Positions 33,605 through 41,304 of a DNA stretch of 64,000 bases are shown one piece after another (the first letter of the stretch is position 1; each line of letters begins with the position of its first letter). The notes below the pieces were generated by a model. That model was not told where the DNA came from, did not search any database, and worked only from the letters and a program-made list of their open reading frames with translations. A program made the position numbers and the translations under genes. Origin of the DNA: Acidobacteriota bacterium (GTDB lineage: Bacteria > Acidobacteriota > Terriglobia > Terriglobales > SCQP01); contig SCQP01000012.1 of assembly GCA_004299485.1 (NCBI GenBank), positions 1 through 64,000 of the forward strand. Direction: 5' to 3'.

Positions 33605-36600
33605 TTACTTTTGATTTAGAGACTCTAAGCCGCAGTGTTGGGGTGTGAGTTTGGGTTGTGGCACAGCCACCTGTTTGGGAAGTTCGTTCCATGAAGCGAC
33701 GGCGCTATTGTACTGGGAGCAGAGGCCGTGGACGGTTTCGGTGACTTCGGCGCCGGGAGCGGCGTCGGCTTGGGTTACGCCGGAGAGCAGGCGGGCCTGG
33801 CGAAGATTGAGATGGCCGAAGGTCTTTTTGAGAGCATCGACCGATTGATCTGGAGAGGCGGCGGAGGCGGCCTGGTAGGCGTGGGTGCTGAGTTGAAGGC
33901 CGTCGGCAAGGCTTTGGGCGACGGCGAGCTGGTGGACGAGATCGGCTTGTGTAACGTTGGCGAGGCGAGGATCGAGCTTTACCGTGAGCGGTTCGGTGTA
34001 GCGTTGACCGGCGACGGTGAGAACGAGCTTGTAGATGCCGGGGACGACCATGGGGCCTTGGGGCTCGTGCCAGGGTGTGTTGTGCGGGATGGCGTGGTCG
34101 GCCAGGGTGTACTCGAAGTAGTCGCGCTGAAAGCCGAAGTAGGTGAAGAGAATGTGCGGCGGGTCGGGGTAGCGCAGGTTCCAGACGAAGCGGTTGATAC
34201 CGGCATGGTTGGGTAGCAGGGTTGGAGGGGCGAGCCAGTAGCCGGCGACGTTGACCACGTAGGGTGGCTCGCCACTTATTGCCCTGGTCGCTCCCGCTGG
34301 TCGCTTGGAGTGCGGGCTTCGATTGCCGGCAGGGTCCGCCCGCTGGCGCTCAGGGCTCCTCCAAGCTGCTGCCAGAGTCTTGTCGGGGCCAACGCTGGAG
34401 TAGGAGTTAATCAGATGGCCTTGGGAGTCGTAAATCTGGAGAGTTAAGGGCTGGACGGCGGGCGACTTCAGGTAGTAGTCGATGATGGCGCCGTCGGGGG
34501 GATTTTTGGAATGCGGTTCGTCGGGGTTGAGTGGGGTGTCGGTGTAGTCATCCCATTGGAGGCGGATGGCGGGTGAGGGACGGAATAGATGCGCGGTCGA
34601 CCGCGCTACGTTTGGCGACAGTTGTCGTAGCGAGGCGATGTCGTCGAGCGACCAGAGGCCGCGGCCGTAGGTGGAAATGACTAAATGATTGTGACGAAGC
34701 TGGAGGTCGGTGACGCGGGAGGCGGGCAGGTTTAGCTGGAGCGACTGCCAATTGCTACTATTGTCGAAATATGCGAATACTCCCGCATCGGCGGCGGCGA
34801 AAAGTAGGTTGTGATTGGTTGCATCCTGGCGGATAGCGTTGACGCGACCGGGAATGGTTGCGGAAATCGGCCGCCAATTACTACCATTGTCACTTGTGTA
34901 ATAGGCCGTACCGCTGGCGACCACGAAGGCGACACCTGCTTTGCGCTGGCCGGGCTCGATCATGGTGATGTAGCCCTTAAAGCCTTTGGGTGTAACGTCG
35001 TGCCAAATACGACCATTGTCGGTTGTGAGCTGGATGAGGCCGTTTGAAGTACCGACCCAGATCGCGTTGGGGTTGACGGGCGAGGGGGCGATGGCGGTGA
35101 TGGCGCCTTTGCCGGAGGTCAGATCGGGGCTGATAGCCTTCCAGTGATCACCGGCGTCGCTGGTGGCGAGCACGTACTGGGTGCCGAGCAGCAGCGTATG
35201 GAGATCACCAGGCAGGAAGACCATGGGCATGAAGCGGGCTTCACGGTATTTGGGGTTGCGCTCGAAGACGTGGACGGACTGGCCGGTGACGTGGTCGGTG
35301 CGGATGACGCTGCCGAACCAGCCGGTGGCGAAGACGATGTTGGGATGCAAGGGGTCGGGGGTGATGACGGCGCTTTCGAAGCCGTTGGTGGTCCACCAGT
35401 CGCGGTAGGTGATCTGGCCATCGTTGGCGCGGATGGGAACGGCGACGGTACCGCTGTCCTGCTGGGAGGCGTAGAGGTGGAAGGGGAACTGGTCGTCGGT
35501 TGAGACGTTGTACATCTGGCCGGTGGGCTGGTTATACCAGGTGGACCAGGTGCGGCCGGCGTTGAGGCTGATCTCGGTGCCCTGGTCGACGGCCAGGGCC
35601 ATGCGGCGGGAGCCGGTGGGGTCGATCCACATGGCGTTGAAGTCGTCGCCGCTGGGGGCGCCCTGGAAGGCTTGCCAAGTGGCGCCGGCGTCGGTGGAGC
35701 GATAGACGGCGGTTTCCATGGCGTAGAGGACGTTGGCGTCTGCGGGATCGACGTAGATGTGAAAGAACTGGCCGCCGCCGACCAGACGGGGGTCGTTTGA
35801 CGCCAGACGCCAGTGGGCGCCGGCGTCATCGGAACGGAACACACCTTGCGCCATGTAGGCGTAGACGCGCTGGCCGTGGGTGCCGGGTGCGACGGCGAGC
35901 GAAACGCGGCCGCGGGCATCGGGCGGGAGGCCGGTGCCGGCGACGGCACTCCAGGTGCGGCCGGCGTCGGTGGAGCGATAGATGGGCAGGGTGGCGATGC
36001 GGGCGCTGGGGAACAGGCCGGCGCGGCCGGTGTGAAAGGCGGCGTAAATTGTAGCCGGCGCATCGGGGGCGGATTCCAGTGCGACCGCTTCGCCGCCGAC
36101 GGTTTTGGCGCTGAGGGCGAGCGTCCAGGTGTTGCCGCCGTCACTGGAGCGGGAGATGCCTTCGCTCGACGCCGCGAGGACGAGTTGCGTATTGTGCGGA
36201 TCGAGCCAGACTTTGAAGACGGGATGGCCGCGCAGGGCGACCAGCGCCAAGTGGGCGCCGGCGTCGATTGATTGGCGCGGGGCCTGGCGTGGCGCAGCCA
36301 CGCCACCCGCTTGACGCTCGGCCGGGCCGGGGGCCGCGCGAGCCCCAGCCCGGCCTTCGCGGAGGCTCGCCACTTTTTGCCCTGGTCGCTCCCGATGGTC
36401 GCTTGGAGTGCGGGCTTCGATTGCCGGCAGGGTCCGCCCGCTGGCGCTCAGGGCTCCTCCAAGCTGCCGCCAGGTGTAGCGATACAGGCCCTCCGGGCCG
36501 GCGCTGCCGAGGGAGCGGTCGACGGCGACGTAGAGCAAGTTGGGGCCAGCGGCGGCGAGGGCGCCGATGCCGGTGAGGCGCTCGGGGTCCGTAATGTTGC

Positions 36601-36922
36601 GCCAGGTGCGACCGGCATCGTCGGTTTTCCAGACGCCGCTGGAATCGGTGCCCATGTAGAAGACTGCCGGACGGTCAGTCAGGCCGACGACCGCGGTGGC
36701 TTTGCCGCCGCGCCAGGGGCCGAGGAGGCGCCAGCGGAGGCTGGAAAAAAGAGAGGGGTTCACTATTGATTGGGGCGGGGCCGGGCGTGGCTGCGCCACG
36801 CCACCCGCTAGACGCTCGGCCGGGCCGAGGGCCCCGGGAGCCCCAGCCCGGCCTGCGCGTTGGGCTGCGAGTGAGGTCGCGGCGAGGGTCAGAAATAAGG
36901 CAAGCGGTGCGATACGCCTCAT
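33605..36922 (-). CDS. VPS10/sortilin-type BNR-repeat exported protein, paralog 2, with four in-frame repeat insertions
   Basis: 1105 residues with a signal peptide (RIAPLALFLTLAATSLAAQ) and BNR blades (GISRSSDGGNTWTLALS, PIYRSTDAGRTWSAVAG, AVYRSTDAGATWQAFQG). The frame stays open through four repeats. C3 (36765-36859) lies right after the signal peptide. A4 (36361-36472) and C2 (36267-36361) are fused and split an early blade (...YTWRQLGGALSASGRTLP...). A3 (34264-34374) lies in the C-terminal beta domain and is read in another frame (WRSPERQRADPAGNRSP). A repeat B head palindrome covers codons near the C-terminus. Inserted Arg/Pro/Ala-rich peptides total roughly 135 residues. Whether the protein folds is unknown. 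Transcription is divergent from the GntR gene. Confidence 0.85.
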   Translation of the reverse strand: MRRIAPLALFLTLAATSLAAQRAGRAGAPGALGPAERLAGGVAQPRPAPPQSIVNPSLFSSLRWRLLGPWRGGKATAVVGLTDRPAVFYMGTDSSGVWKTDDAGRTWRNITDPERLTGIGALAAAGPNLLYVAVDRSLGSAGPEGLYRYTWRQLGGALSASGRTLPAIEARTPSDHRERPGQKVASLREGRAGARAAPGPAERQAGGVAAPRQAPRQSIDAGAHLALVALRGHPVFKVWLDPHNTQLVLAASSEGISRSSDGGNTWTLALSAKTVGGEAVALESAPDAPATIYAAFHTGRAGLFPSARIATLPIYRSTDAGRTWSAVAGTGLPPDARGRVSLAVAPGTHGQRVYAYMAQGVFRSDDAGAHWRLASNDPRLVGGGQFFHIYVDPADANVLYAMETAVYRSTDAGATWQAFQGAPSGDDFNAMWIDPTGSRRMALAVDQGTEISLNAGRTWSTWYNQPTGQMYNVSTDDQFPFHLYASQQDSGTVAVPIRANDGQITYRDWWTTNGFESAVITPDPLHPNIVFATGWFGSVIRTDHVTGQSVHVFERNPKYREARFMPMVFLPGDLHTLLLGTQYVLATSDAGDHWKAISPDLTSGKGAITAIAPSPVNPNAIWVGTSNGLIQLTTDNGRIWHDVTPKGFKGYITMIEPGQRKAGVAFVVASGTAYYTSDNGSNWRPISATIPGRVNAIRQDATNHNLLFAAADAGVFAYFDNSSNWQSLQLNLPASRVTDLQLRHNHLVISTYGRGLWSLDDIASLRQLSPNVARSTAHLFRPSPAIRLQWDDYTDTPLNPDEPHSKNPPDGAIIDYYLKSPAVQPLTLQIYDSQGHLINSYSSVGPDKTLAAAWRSPERQRADPAGNRSPHSKRPAGATRAISGEPPYVVNVAGYWLAPPTLLPNHAGINRFVWNLRYPDPPHILFTYFGFQRDYFEYTLADHAIPHNTPWHEPQGPMVVPGIYKLVLTVAGQRYTEPLTVKLDPRLANVTQADLVHQLAVAQSLADGLQLSTHAYQAASAASPDQSVDALKKTFGHLNLRQARLLSGVTQADAAPGAEVTETVHGLCSQYNSAVASWNELPKQVAVPQPKLTPQHCGLESLNQK
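33658..33670. repeat. Head-only copy of repeat B within the 3' end of VPS10 paralog 2
   Basis: GTGGC-ACA-GCCAC followed by CTGTTTGG; on the coding strand it is read as part of QVAVPQPKL, about 20 residues before the stop. Confidence 0.6.
34264..34374 (+). repeat. Palindromic repeat family A, copy 3 (inside VPS10 paralog 2)
   Basis: GTGGC-TC-GCCAC head, then TTATTGCCCTGGTCGCTCCC, GCTTGGAGTGCGGGCTTCGA, CAGGGTCCGCCCGCTGGCGC and the end CTCCAAGCTGCTGCCA. It differs from copies 2 and 4 by a few bases and lies entirely within an open reading frame on the minus strand. Confidence 0.88.
36267..36361 (+). repeat. Repeat family C, copy 2 (inside VPS10 paralog 2)
   Basis: ATTGATTGGCGCGGGGCCTG, then stem GGCGTGG/CCACGCC with loop CGCAG (36286-36304), CGCTTGACGCTCGGCCGGGC and AGCCCCAGCCCGGCC. 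The loop is the reverse complement of the loop in copy 3 (CTGCG), as if the hairpin had been inverted. It runs straight into repeat A copy 4. Confidence 0.82.
36361..36472 (+). repeat. Palindromic repeat family A, copy 4 (inside VPS10 paralog 2)
   Basis: The head is slightly altered (GGAGGC-TC-GCCACT), the remainder nearly identical to copy 2, ending CTCCTCCAAGCTGCCGCCA. It is read on the minus strand as an in-frame ~37-residue insertion, in a different frame from copy 3. Confidence 0.88.
36765..36859 (+). repeat. Repeat family C, copy 3 (inside VPS10 paralog 2)
   Basis: ATTGATTGGGGCGGGGCCGG, stem GGCGTGG/CCACGCC with loop CTGCG (36784-36802), CGCTAGACGCTCGGCCGGGC and AGCCCCAGCCCGGCCTGCGC. 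It encodes residues directly after the signal peptide (QRAGRAGAPGALGPAERLAG). Confidence 0.82.
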
Positions 36923-36937
36923 GAAGAAATCCCTTTA

Positions 36938-36963
36938 GACTTTTGCTTTAGTCTTTTGCTTTA
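36938..36963 (+). promoter_or_regulatory. Tandem 13-base direct repeat in the VPS10/GntR divergent promoter region
   Basis: GACTTTTGCTTTA and GTCTTTTGCTTTA are adjacent (one mismatch), in the 52-base gap between two divergent genes. A/T-rich in a GC-rich genome, they could be promoter elements or a regulator site. TACACT (36962-36967) lies 7 bases before the GntR ATG and would imply a nearly leaderless transcript. Confidence 0.35.
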
Positions 36964-36974
36964 CACTAGGCCAC

Positions 36975-37646
36975 ATGGCAGACGGCCCGATTCAACGGCA
37001 GTCGCTGGCGTCGGCGGTGGCCGACAAGCTGCGCGACAAGATTATCCTAGGCGAATTGCAGGAAGGCGAACAATTGCGCCAGGATGTGATTGCGGCCGAA
37101 CTGCAGGTCAGCCGGATTCCGGTGCGGGAGGCGTTCCGGGAGCTGCTGGCGGAGGGGCTGATCAACATCACGCCGAACCGGGGGGCGGTGGTGTCGGCGC
37201 TGCAGCCTTCCGAAGTCGAAGAGCTGTTCCATATGCGCGCGGTGCTGGAGCGGGAGGTGCTGCGGGCGTCGATTCCGCGGCTGACGGAGGAGGAGCTGGC
37301 CGCCGCGGCAGCGATTCACGAACGCTTCCGGCAGGAAGTGATGGTGACCGGCGGGGTCAGCGCGTGGGGACGATTGAACAGCCAGTTTCACGCCGCGCTG
37401 TACGCGGGGGCGACGATGCCGCAGTTCAAGTCCGTGCTGCGGACCATTAACAACAATGGCGACCGCTATACGCGGCTGCAGTTGTTTCTCACCGAAGGCC
37501 GCGAGCGTGCGGTGAGCGAGCATCAGCGGCTGCTGGATTTGAGCCGGGCGCGCGACGTCGAGGCCGCGTGTGAGCTGCTGGTGGCGCATGTGCGGCACGC
37601 GGGGGAATCGCTGCGGACGCTGCTGGAGTCGAGAAGGAAGACGTGA
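36975..37646 (+). CDS. GntR-family (FadR/FCD subfamily) transcriptional regulator
   Basis: 223 residues. The N-terminal winged helix (LRDKIILGELQEGEQLRQDV, VSRIPVREAFRELLAEGLI) is followed by the all-helical FCD ligand-binding domain (MRAVLEREVLR, LNSQFHAALYAGA, EHQRLLDLSRARDVEAA). Such regulators sense small carboxylic acids. It lies beside a hydroxyproline catabolic cluster, so hydroxyproline or its keto-acid product is the likely ligand. A candidate operator lies at 40290-40311 in the divergent promoter of that cluster. Confidence 0.88.
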   Translation: MADGPIQRQSLASAVADKLRDKIILGELQEGEQLRQDVIAAELQVSRIPVREAFRELLAEGLINITPNRGAVVSALQPSEVEELFHMRAVLEREVLRASIPRLTEEELAAAAAIHERFRQEVMVTGGVSAWGRLNSQFHAALYAGATMPQFKSVLRTINNNGDRYTRLQLFLTEGRERAVSEHQRLLDLSRARDVEAACELLVAHVRHAGESLRTLLESRRKT

Positions 37647-37652
37647 AGAAAA

Positions 37653-37756
37653 GTTGTCAGTCATCAGTTGTCAGTTTTCAGTCGTGCGAGGCGGCCGATG
37701 CGGTATCGGCGGGCGTGCCCGCCAGAACTGATAACTGAAGACTGAGAACTGACGAC
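37653..37756. repeat. Inverted arrays of TCAGT-type words between convergent genes
   Basis: The left part reads TTGTCAGTCATCAGTTGTC then AGTTTTCAGTC. The right part reads AACTGATAACTGAAGACTG then AGAACTGACGACT, the reverse sense. Together they could pair into a long imperfect hairpin between the GntR gene and the convergent aldehyde dehydrogenase, which suits a bidirectional terminator. Similar words occur at 59002-59022 and 62562-62580. Confidence 0.55.
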
Positions 37757-39276
37757 TAATCCCGCGAGGGGTTGCCGTCTTTGAGGCGCCAGATGCGCAA
37801 GGGGTTGGCGTCCTTCAGCTCGTCGGGGAGGGCGAAGGCGGGCATGTCCTGGTAGCAGACGGGACGGACGAAACGCACGATGGCGCGGGTGCCGACCGAG
37901 CTTTGGGGGAGCGAGGACGCGGGGTAAGGGCCGCCGTGGACCATGGCGGAGGTGACGGCGACGCCGGTGGGGAAACCGTTGATGACGAGACGGCCGACGC
38001 GGGCGGTTAAGACTTCGATGAGGCCGGAGTTTTCGCGGAGATCGTCGTCGGTAGCGTGCAGCGTGGCGGTGAGATGGCCGCCGAGGGAGCGGGCGACGCG
38101 CAGGAGATCGTCTTTGCCGCCGTGGCGGACGGCGAGGGTGGCGGGGCCGAACAATTCTTCGCCCAGGTGCGGCTGCTGCAGGAGTTGGTCAGCGGTGGTT
38201 TCGAACAGCCAGGCGGAGAGGGCGGCGTTGGCCGGGTGCGCCAGAGTTTTCACGTGGGTACTTGCGGCGCGGGCCGCGGCGCCGGAGCGGAAGCTGCGGG
38301 CGATGGACTCGGTGAGGAGCGTGAACGCCGGGGCGGCGGCCATTTGCTCGGCGGTGGTCTGCAGGAAAGCATCGCCCGCCGGGGTTTGCGGCACAAGCAC
38401 CAGGCCGGGCTTGGTGCAGAACTGGCCGGCGCCGAGGGTGACGGATTGCACCAGGCCGGCGGCGAGCGAGGCGGCGCGCTCGGCGAGGGCGTGGGGCAGA
38501 ATGAAGACGGGATTGACGCTGCCCATTTCGGCGTAGACCGGAATTGGTTCGGGGCGCGCGGCGGCGAGATCCATCAGTTTGCGGCCGCCCTGGAGGGAGC
38601 CGGTAAAGCCGACGGCACGGATGGCGGGGTGCTGGACGAGGGCGGCGCCGACGGCGATGCCGGAATCGAACAGCAGCGAGAACACGCCTTCGGGCATCTT
38701 GGTCTGGGCGGCGGCGGCGCGGATGGCATCGGCTACGAGGGCGCTGGTGCCAGGATGGGCGGGATGGGCTTTGACGATGACGGGATTACCGCCGGCTAAG
38801 GCCGAGGTGGTATCGCCGCCGGCGACGGAAAATGCCAGGGGGAAATTGCTGGACCCAAAAACGGCGACGGGGCCGAGGGGGTGGAGCATACTGCGGAGGT
38901 CGGGCTTGCGAGGCGCGCTGGGATGCTCAACCGCAGTATCCAGGCGCGCATCCACCCACGAGCCTTCTTCAATCAGCTCCGCGAACATCCGTAATTGCGC
39001 CGTGGTGCGGGCGGATTCGCCCTGCAGGCGCGCGGCGGGCAGCGCCGTCTCGAGCCCGGCACGGGCGACGATCTGGGGGGCGGCGGCCTCGATGTGCGCG
39101 GCAATGGCGCGCAGAAAAGCGCCACGCTCGCGGCCGCTGCAGCGCGCATAGACGGGCGCTGCGGCCGCGGCGCCCGCTGCGGCGCGCTCGAGGTCGGCCG
39201 CACTGGCGGAGTGAAACACCGGATCGAGCCACTCGCCGGTAGCAGGATTGCGGGCTTGAAAGCTTTCCGCCGCCAT
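37756..39276 (-). CDS. 2,5-dioxovalerate (alpha-ketoglutarate semialdehyde) dehydrogenase
   Basis: A 506-residue aldehyde dehydrogenase oxidising 2,5-dioxopentanoate to 2-oxoglutarate, the last step of hydroxyproline (and some sugar-acid) breakdown. It shows VFGSSNFPLAFSVAGGDTTS, GNPVIVKAHPAHPGTS, VGFTGSLQGGRKL and the catalytic Cys in TLGAGQFCTKPGLVL. These are typical of the KGSADH group rather than general ALDHs. ATG 39276 overlaps the stop of the deaminase gene by one base (TAATG). Confidence 0.92.
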   Translation of the reverse strand: MAAESFQARNPATGEWLDPVFHSASAADLERAAAGAAAAAPVYARCSGRERGAFLRAIAAHIEAAAPQIVARAGLETALPAARLQGESARTTAQLRMFAELIEEGSWVDARLDTAVEHPSAPRKPDLRSMLHPLGPVAVFGSSNFPLAFSVAGGDTTSALAGGNPVIVKAHPAHPGTSALVADAIRAAAAQTKMPEGVFSLLFDSGIAVGAALVQHPAIRAVGFTGSLQGGRKLMDLAAARPEPIPVYAEMGSVNPVFILPHALAERAASLAAGLVQSVTLGAGQFCTKPGLVLVPQTPAGDAFLQTTAEQMAAAPAFTLLTESIARSFRSGAAARAASTHVKTLAHPANAALSAWLFETTADQLLQQPHLGEELFGPATLAVRHGGKDDLLRVARSLGGHLTATLHATDDDLRENSGLIEVLTARVGRLVINGFPTGVAVTSAMVHGGPYPASSLPQSSVGTRAIVRFVRPVCYQDMPAFALPDELKDANPLRIWRLKDGNPSRD

Positions 39277-40184
39277 TAAGCTTTGCCCGCCATCGCCGCG
39301 GGCCGCTCGGCGAGCACGGCGCGGATGGTTTTCAGCGCGGCATCACGCTCAGCGCCGGCCAGCTCCAGGCGCGGGGGCCGCACGCGTTCGCTGCCCAGGC
39401 CCGCTTCCTGCTGGATGAGCTTGATGAGCTGCACGAATTTGGGCACGGTATCCATGCGCAGCAGCGGCAGCAGCCAGCGATAGAGCTCGACGGCTTCTTC
39501 GCCGGCGCCATGATGCGCGGCGCGATACATGGCGACGGTCTCTTCCGGCAGGGCGTTGGTGACGCCGGCGATCCAGCCTACCGCGCCCATGGCGGTGCCT
39601 TCGAGGACACAATCATCGACGCCGACCAGGACCTGGAGGCGGTCGCCGCAAAGGGCGCGAATGGCGGTAACGCGGCGGGCGTCGGTGCTCGACTCCTTGA
39701 CGGCTTCGAGGTTCGCGTGCTCGCTCGCCAGCTCGGCGATCTGCTCGGGCAGGAAATCGGTGCCGTAGGCGACCGGGTTGTTGTAGAGCATGCAGGGCAG
39801 CGGGGTGGCGTTGAGAATAGCGCTCATGTGCGCCTTGGTTTCGCGCCAGTCGCCGAGGTAGACATACGGCGGCAACGCCATCAGCGCCGGACAACCGAGC
39901 CGCTCGGCATCACGCGCGAGCGCGACGGCTTCGGCGGTGCTCAGCGCCGGGATGCCCGCGACCAGCGGCGCCTTGCCCTGGAGGGCGTGAAGAAAGGTGC
40001 TTAGAATGGCGCGCTTTTCTTCTGGCGTCAGCGTCGCCGCCTCGCCCAGCGAGCCCAGCGCCACGATACCGGTACAGCCGGCGGCGATCAGGCGGCGAGC
40101 GTGGGATTCCAGAAATTTGTGATCCACCCCCAAGTGGGTATCGAAGCAGGTTGTGATTGCCGGTAGTACACCGCTCCAATTCAT
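39276..40184 (-). CDS. DapA-family lyase, probable delta1-pyrroline-4-hydroxy-2-carboxylate deaminase
   Basis: A 302-residue TIM-barrel enzyme of the dihydrodipicolinate synthase family. Visible are GSLGEAATLTPEEKR, the catalytic Tyr in MLYNNPVAYG and the Schiff-base Lys in LEAVKESSTD. In trans-4-hydroxyproline catabolism a DapA-like enzyme deaminates the pyrroline intermediate to 2,5-dioxovalerate; the downstream aldehyde dehydrogenase and divergent epimerase/dehydrogenase genes support that role over lysine synthesis. It is the first gene of its transcript. Confidence 0.85.
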   Translation of the reverse strand: MNWSGVLPAITTCFDTHLGVDHKFLESHARRLIAAGCTGIVALGSLGEAATLTPEEKRAILSTFLHALQGKAPLVAGIPALSTAEAVALARDAERLGCPALMALPPYVYLGDWRETKAHMSAILNATPLPCMLYNNPVAYGTDFLPEQIAELASEHANLEAVKESSTDARRVTAIRALCGDRLQVLVGVDDCVLEGTAMGAVGWIAGVTNALPEETVAMYRAAHHGAGEEAVELYRWLLPLLRMDTVPKFVQLIKLIQQEAGLGSERVRPPRLELAGAERDAALKTIRAVLAERPAAMAGKA

Positions 40185-40210
40185 ATGACGTTCTCCCTTG
40201 TGCCCTCATC

Positions 40211-40286
40211 GCGGCTACGCCGCGCGTCCCGCTAATGCACGCGCCACGCCGGGGTCCCATAGCCCCGGCCGTCGCTGCGCTAGCGC
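40211..40286. other. Cluster of short GC-rich palindromes upstream of the deaminase gene
   Basis: Three inverted repeats follow one another: GCGGC-TAC-GCCGC (40211-40223), CCGGGG with CCCCGG (40249-40268, 8-base loop) and the perfect GCGCTAGCGC (40277-40286). They fill the divergent gap before the operator-like A/T-rich palindrome. No gene is seen; they may be a decayed repeat element. Confidence 0.4.
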
Positions 40287-40289
40287 CGC

Positions 40290-40311
40290 AACTGTATACA
40301 ATATACCAGTT
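40290..40311. promoter_or_regulatory. Candidate GntR operator in the hydroxyproline cluster
   Basis: Arms AACTGTATA (40290-40298) and TATACCAGTT (40302-40311) are inverted repeats with one bulged base; the centre contains TGTATACA. GntR/FCD regulators typically bind GT-N-AC-type short palindromes such as TGTATACA. It lies between the divergent deaminase (40184) and epimerase (40360) genes, where a shared operator is expected. Confidence 0.5.
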
Positions 40312-40359
40312 CAGCCTTCGCGGTACAGTAAGCTAGGTAACAAATAGGAAATTAGCACC

Positions 40360-41301
40360 GTGCCCACAATCTCCATTCTTGATTCCCATACGGAAGGTGA
40401 ACCCACACGCCTGGTGCTGGCCGGAGGCCCGGACTTGGGCTCGGGCTCGTTGGCCGAGCGATTGGCACGCTTCCGCGGCGATTATGACGCTTTTCGTTCC
40501 ACGGTGGTGAATGAACCGCGCGGCTCGGACGTGATCGTGGGCGCGTTGTTATGTGAGCCGCAAGACCCGGGATGCGCAGCGGGCGTAATCTTTTTTAATA
40601 ATGTCGGCTATTTGGGCATGTGTGGGCATGGAACCATCGGGCTGATCGCGTCGCTGGCCTACCTGGGGCGGATCAAGCCGGGGCAGCACCGGGTGGAAAC
40701 GCCGGTGGGCGAGGTGCAGACGACGCTGCACGCCAGCGGCGAGGTGACGGTGGCGAATGTGGCGAGCTACCGGCACCGTGCGGGGGTACGGATTGAGGTG
40801 CCGGGGTATGGAACGGTGACCGGCGATGTCGCCTGGGGCGGGAATTGGTTCTTTCTGGTGACCGAACACACGCACAAGTTTGCGCTGGAGCTGACGAATG
40901 TGGACGAGCTGACGGCCTATACCTGGGCAATCCGGCAGGCGCTACCTGGGGCGGGAGTGACGGGCAAGGACGGCGCGGAGATTGATCACATCGAGTTGTA
41001 CGGAACGTCGGCGCGGGGGGCGAACAGCAAAAATTTCGTCCTTTGTCCGGGCCGCGCCTATGACCGGTCTCCCTGCGGGACCGGAACCAGCGCCAAAATG
41101 GCGTGTCTGTATGCCGATGGCAAGCTGGCGCCGGGCCAAACGTGGCGGCAGGCGGGCATTTTGGACACGGAATTCCGGGGTTCGATTGAAATCCGTCACG
41201 GCGTGCTCTATCCTTCAATTACGGGCCGCGCCTGGGTGACCGCACGGGCAGAGCTGCTGCGCGAGCCTGGGGATCCATTCGGCGACGGCATTCGAAGTTA
41301 A
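40360..41301 (+). CDS. 4-hydroxyproline 2-epimerase (proline racemase family)
   Basis: 313 residues from GTG 40360. The two catalytic Cys are in GMCGHGTIG and DRSPCGTGTSAKMA, the signature of 4-hydroxyproline epimerases (Cys/Cys pair, unlike the Cys/Thr dehydratases). The N-terminal DSHTEGEPTRLVLAGGP also matches. It converts trans-4-hydroxy-L-proline to cis-4-hydroxy-D-proline. The next gene starts 3 bases after its stop, so they form an operon with the dehydrogenase genes. Confidence 0.93.
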   Translation: MPTISILDSHTEGEPTRLVLAGGPDLGSGSLAERLARFRGDYDAFRSTVVNEPRGSDVIVGALLCEPQDPGCAAGVIFFNNVGYLGMCGHGTIGLIASLAYLGRIKPGQHRVETPVGEVQTTLHASGEVTVANVASYRHRAGVRIEVPGYGTVTGDVAWGGNWFFLVTEHTHKFALELTNVDELTAYTWAIRQALPGAGVTGKDGAEIDHIELYGTSARGANSKNFVLCPGRAYDRSPCGTGTSAKMACLYADGKLAPGQTWRQAGILDTEFRGSIEIRHGVLYPSITGRAWVTARAELLREPGDPFGDGIRS

Positions 41302-41304
41302 AAC

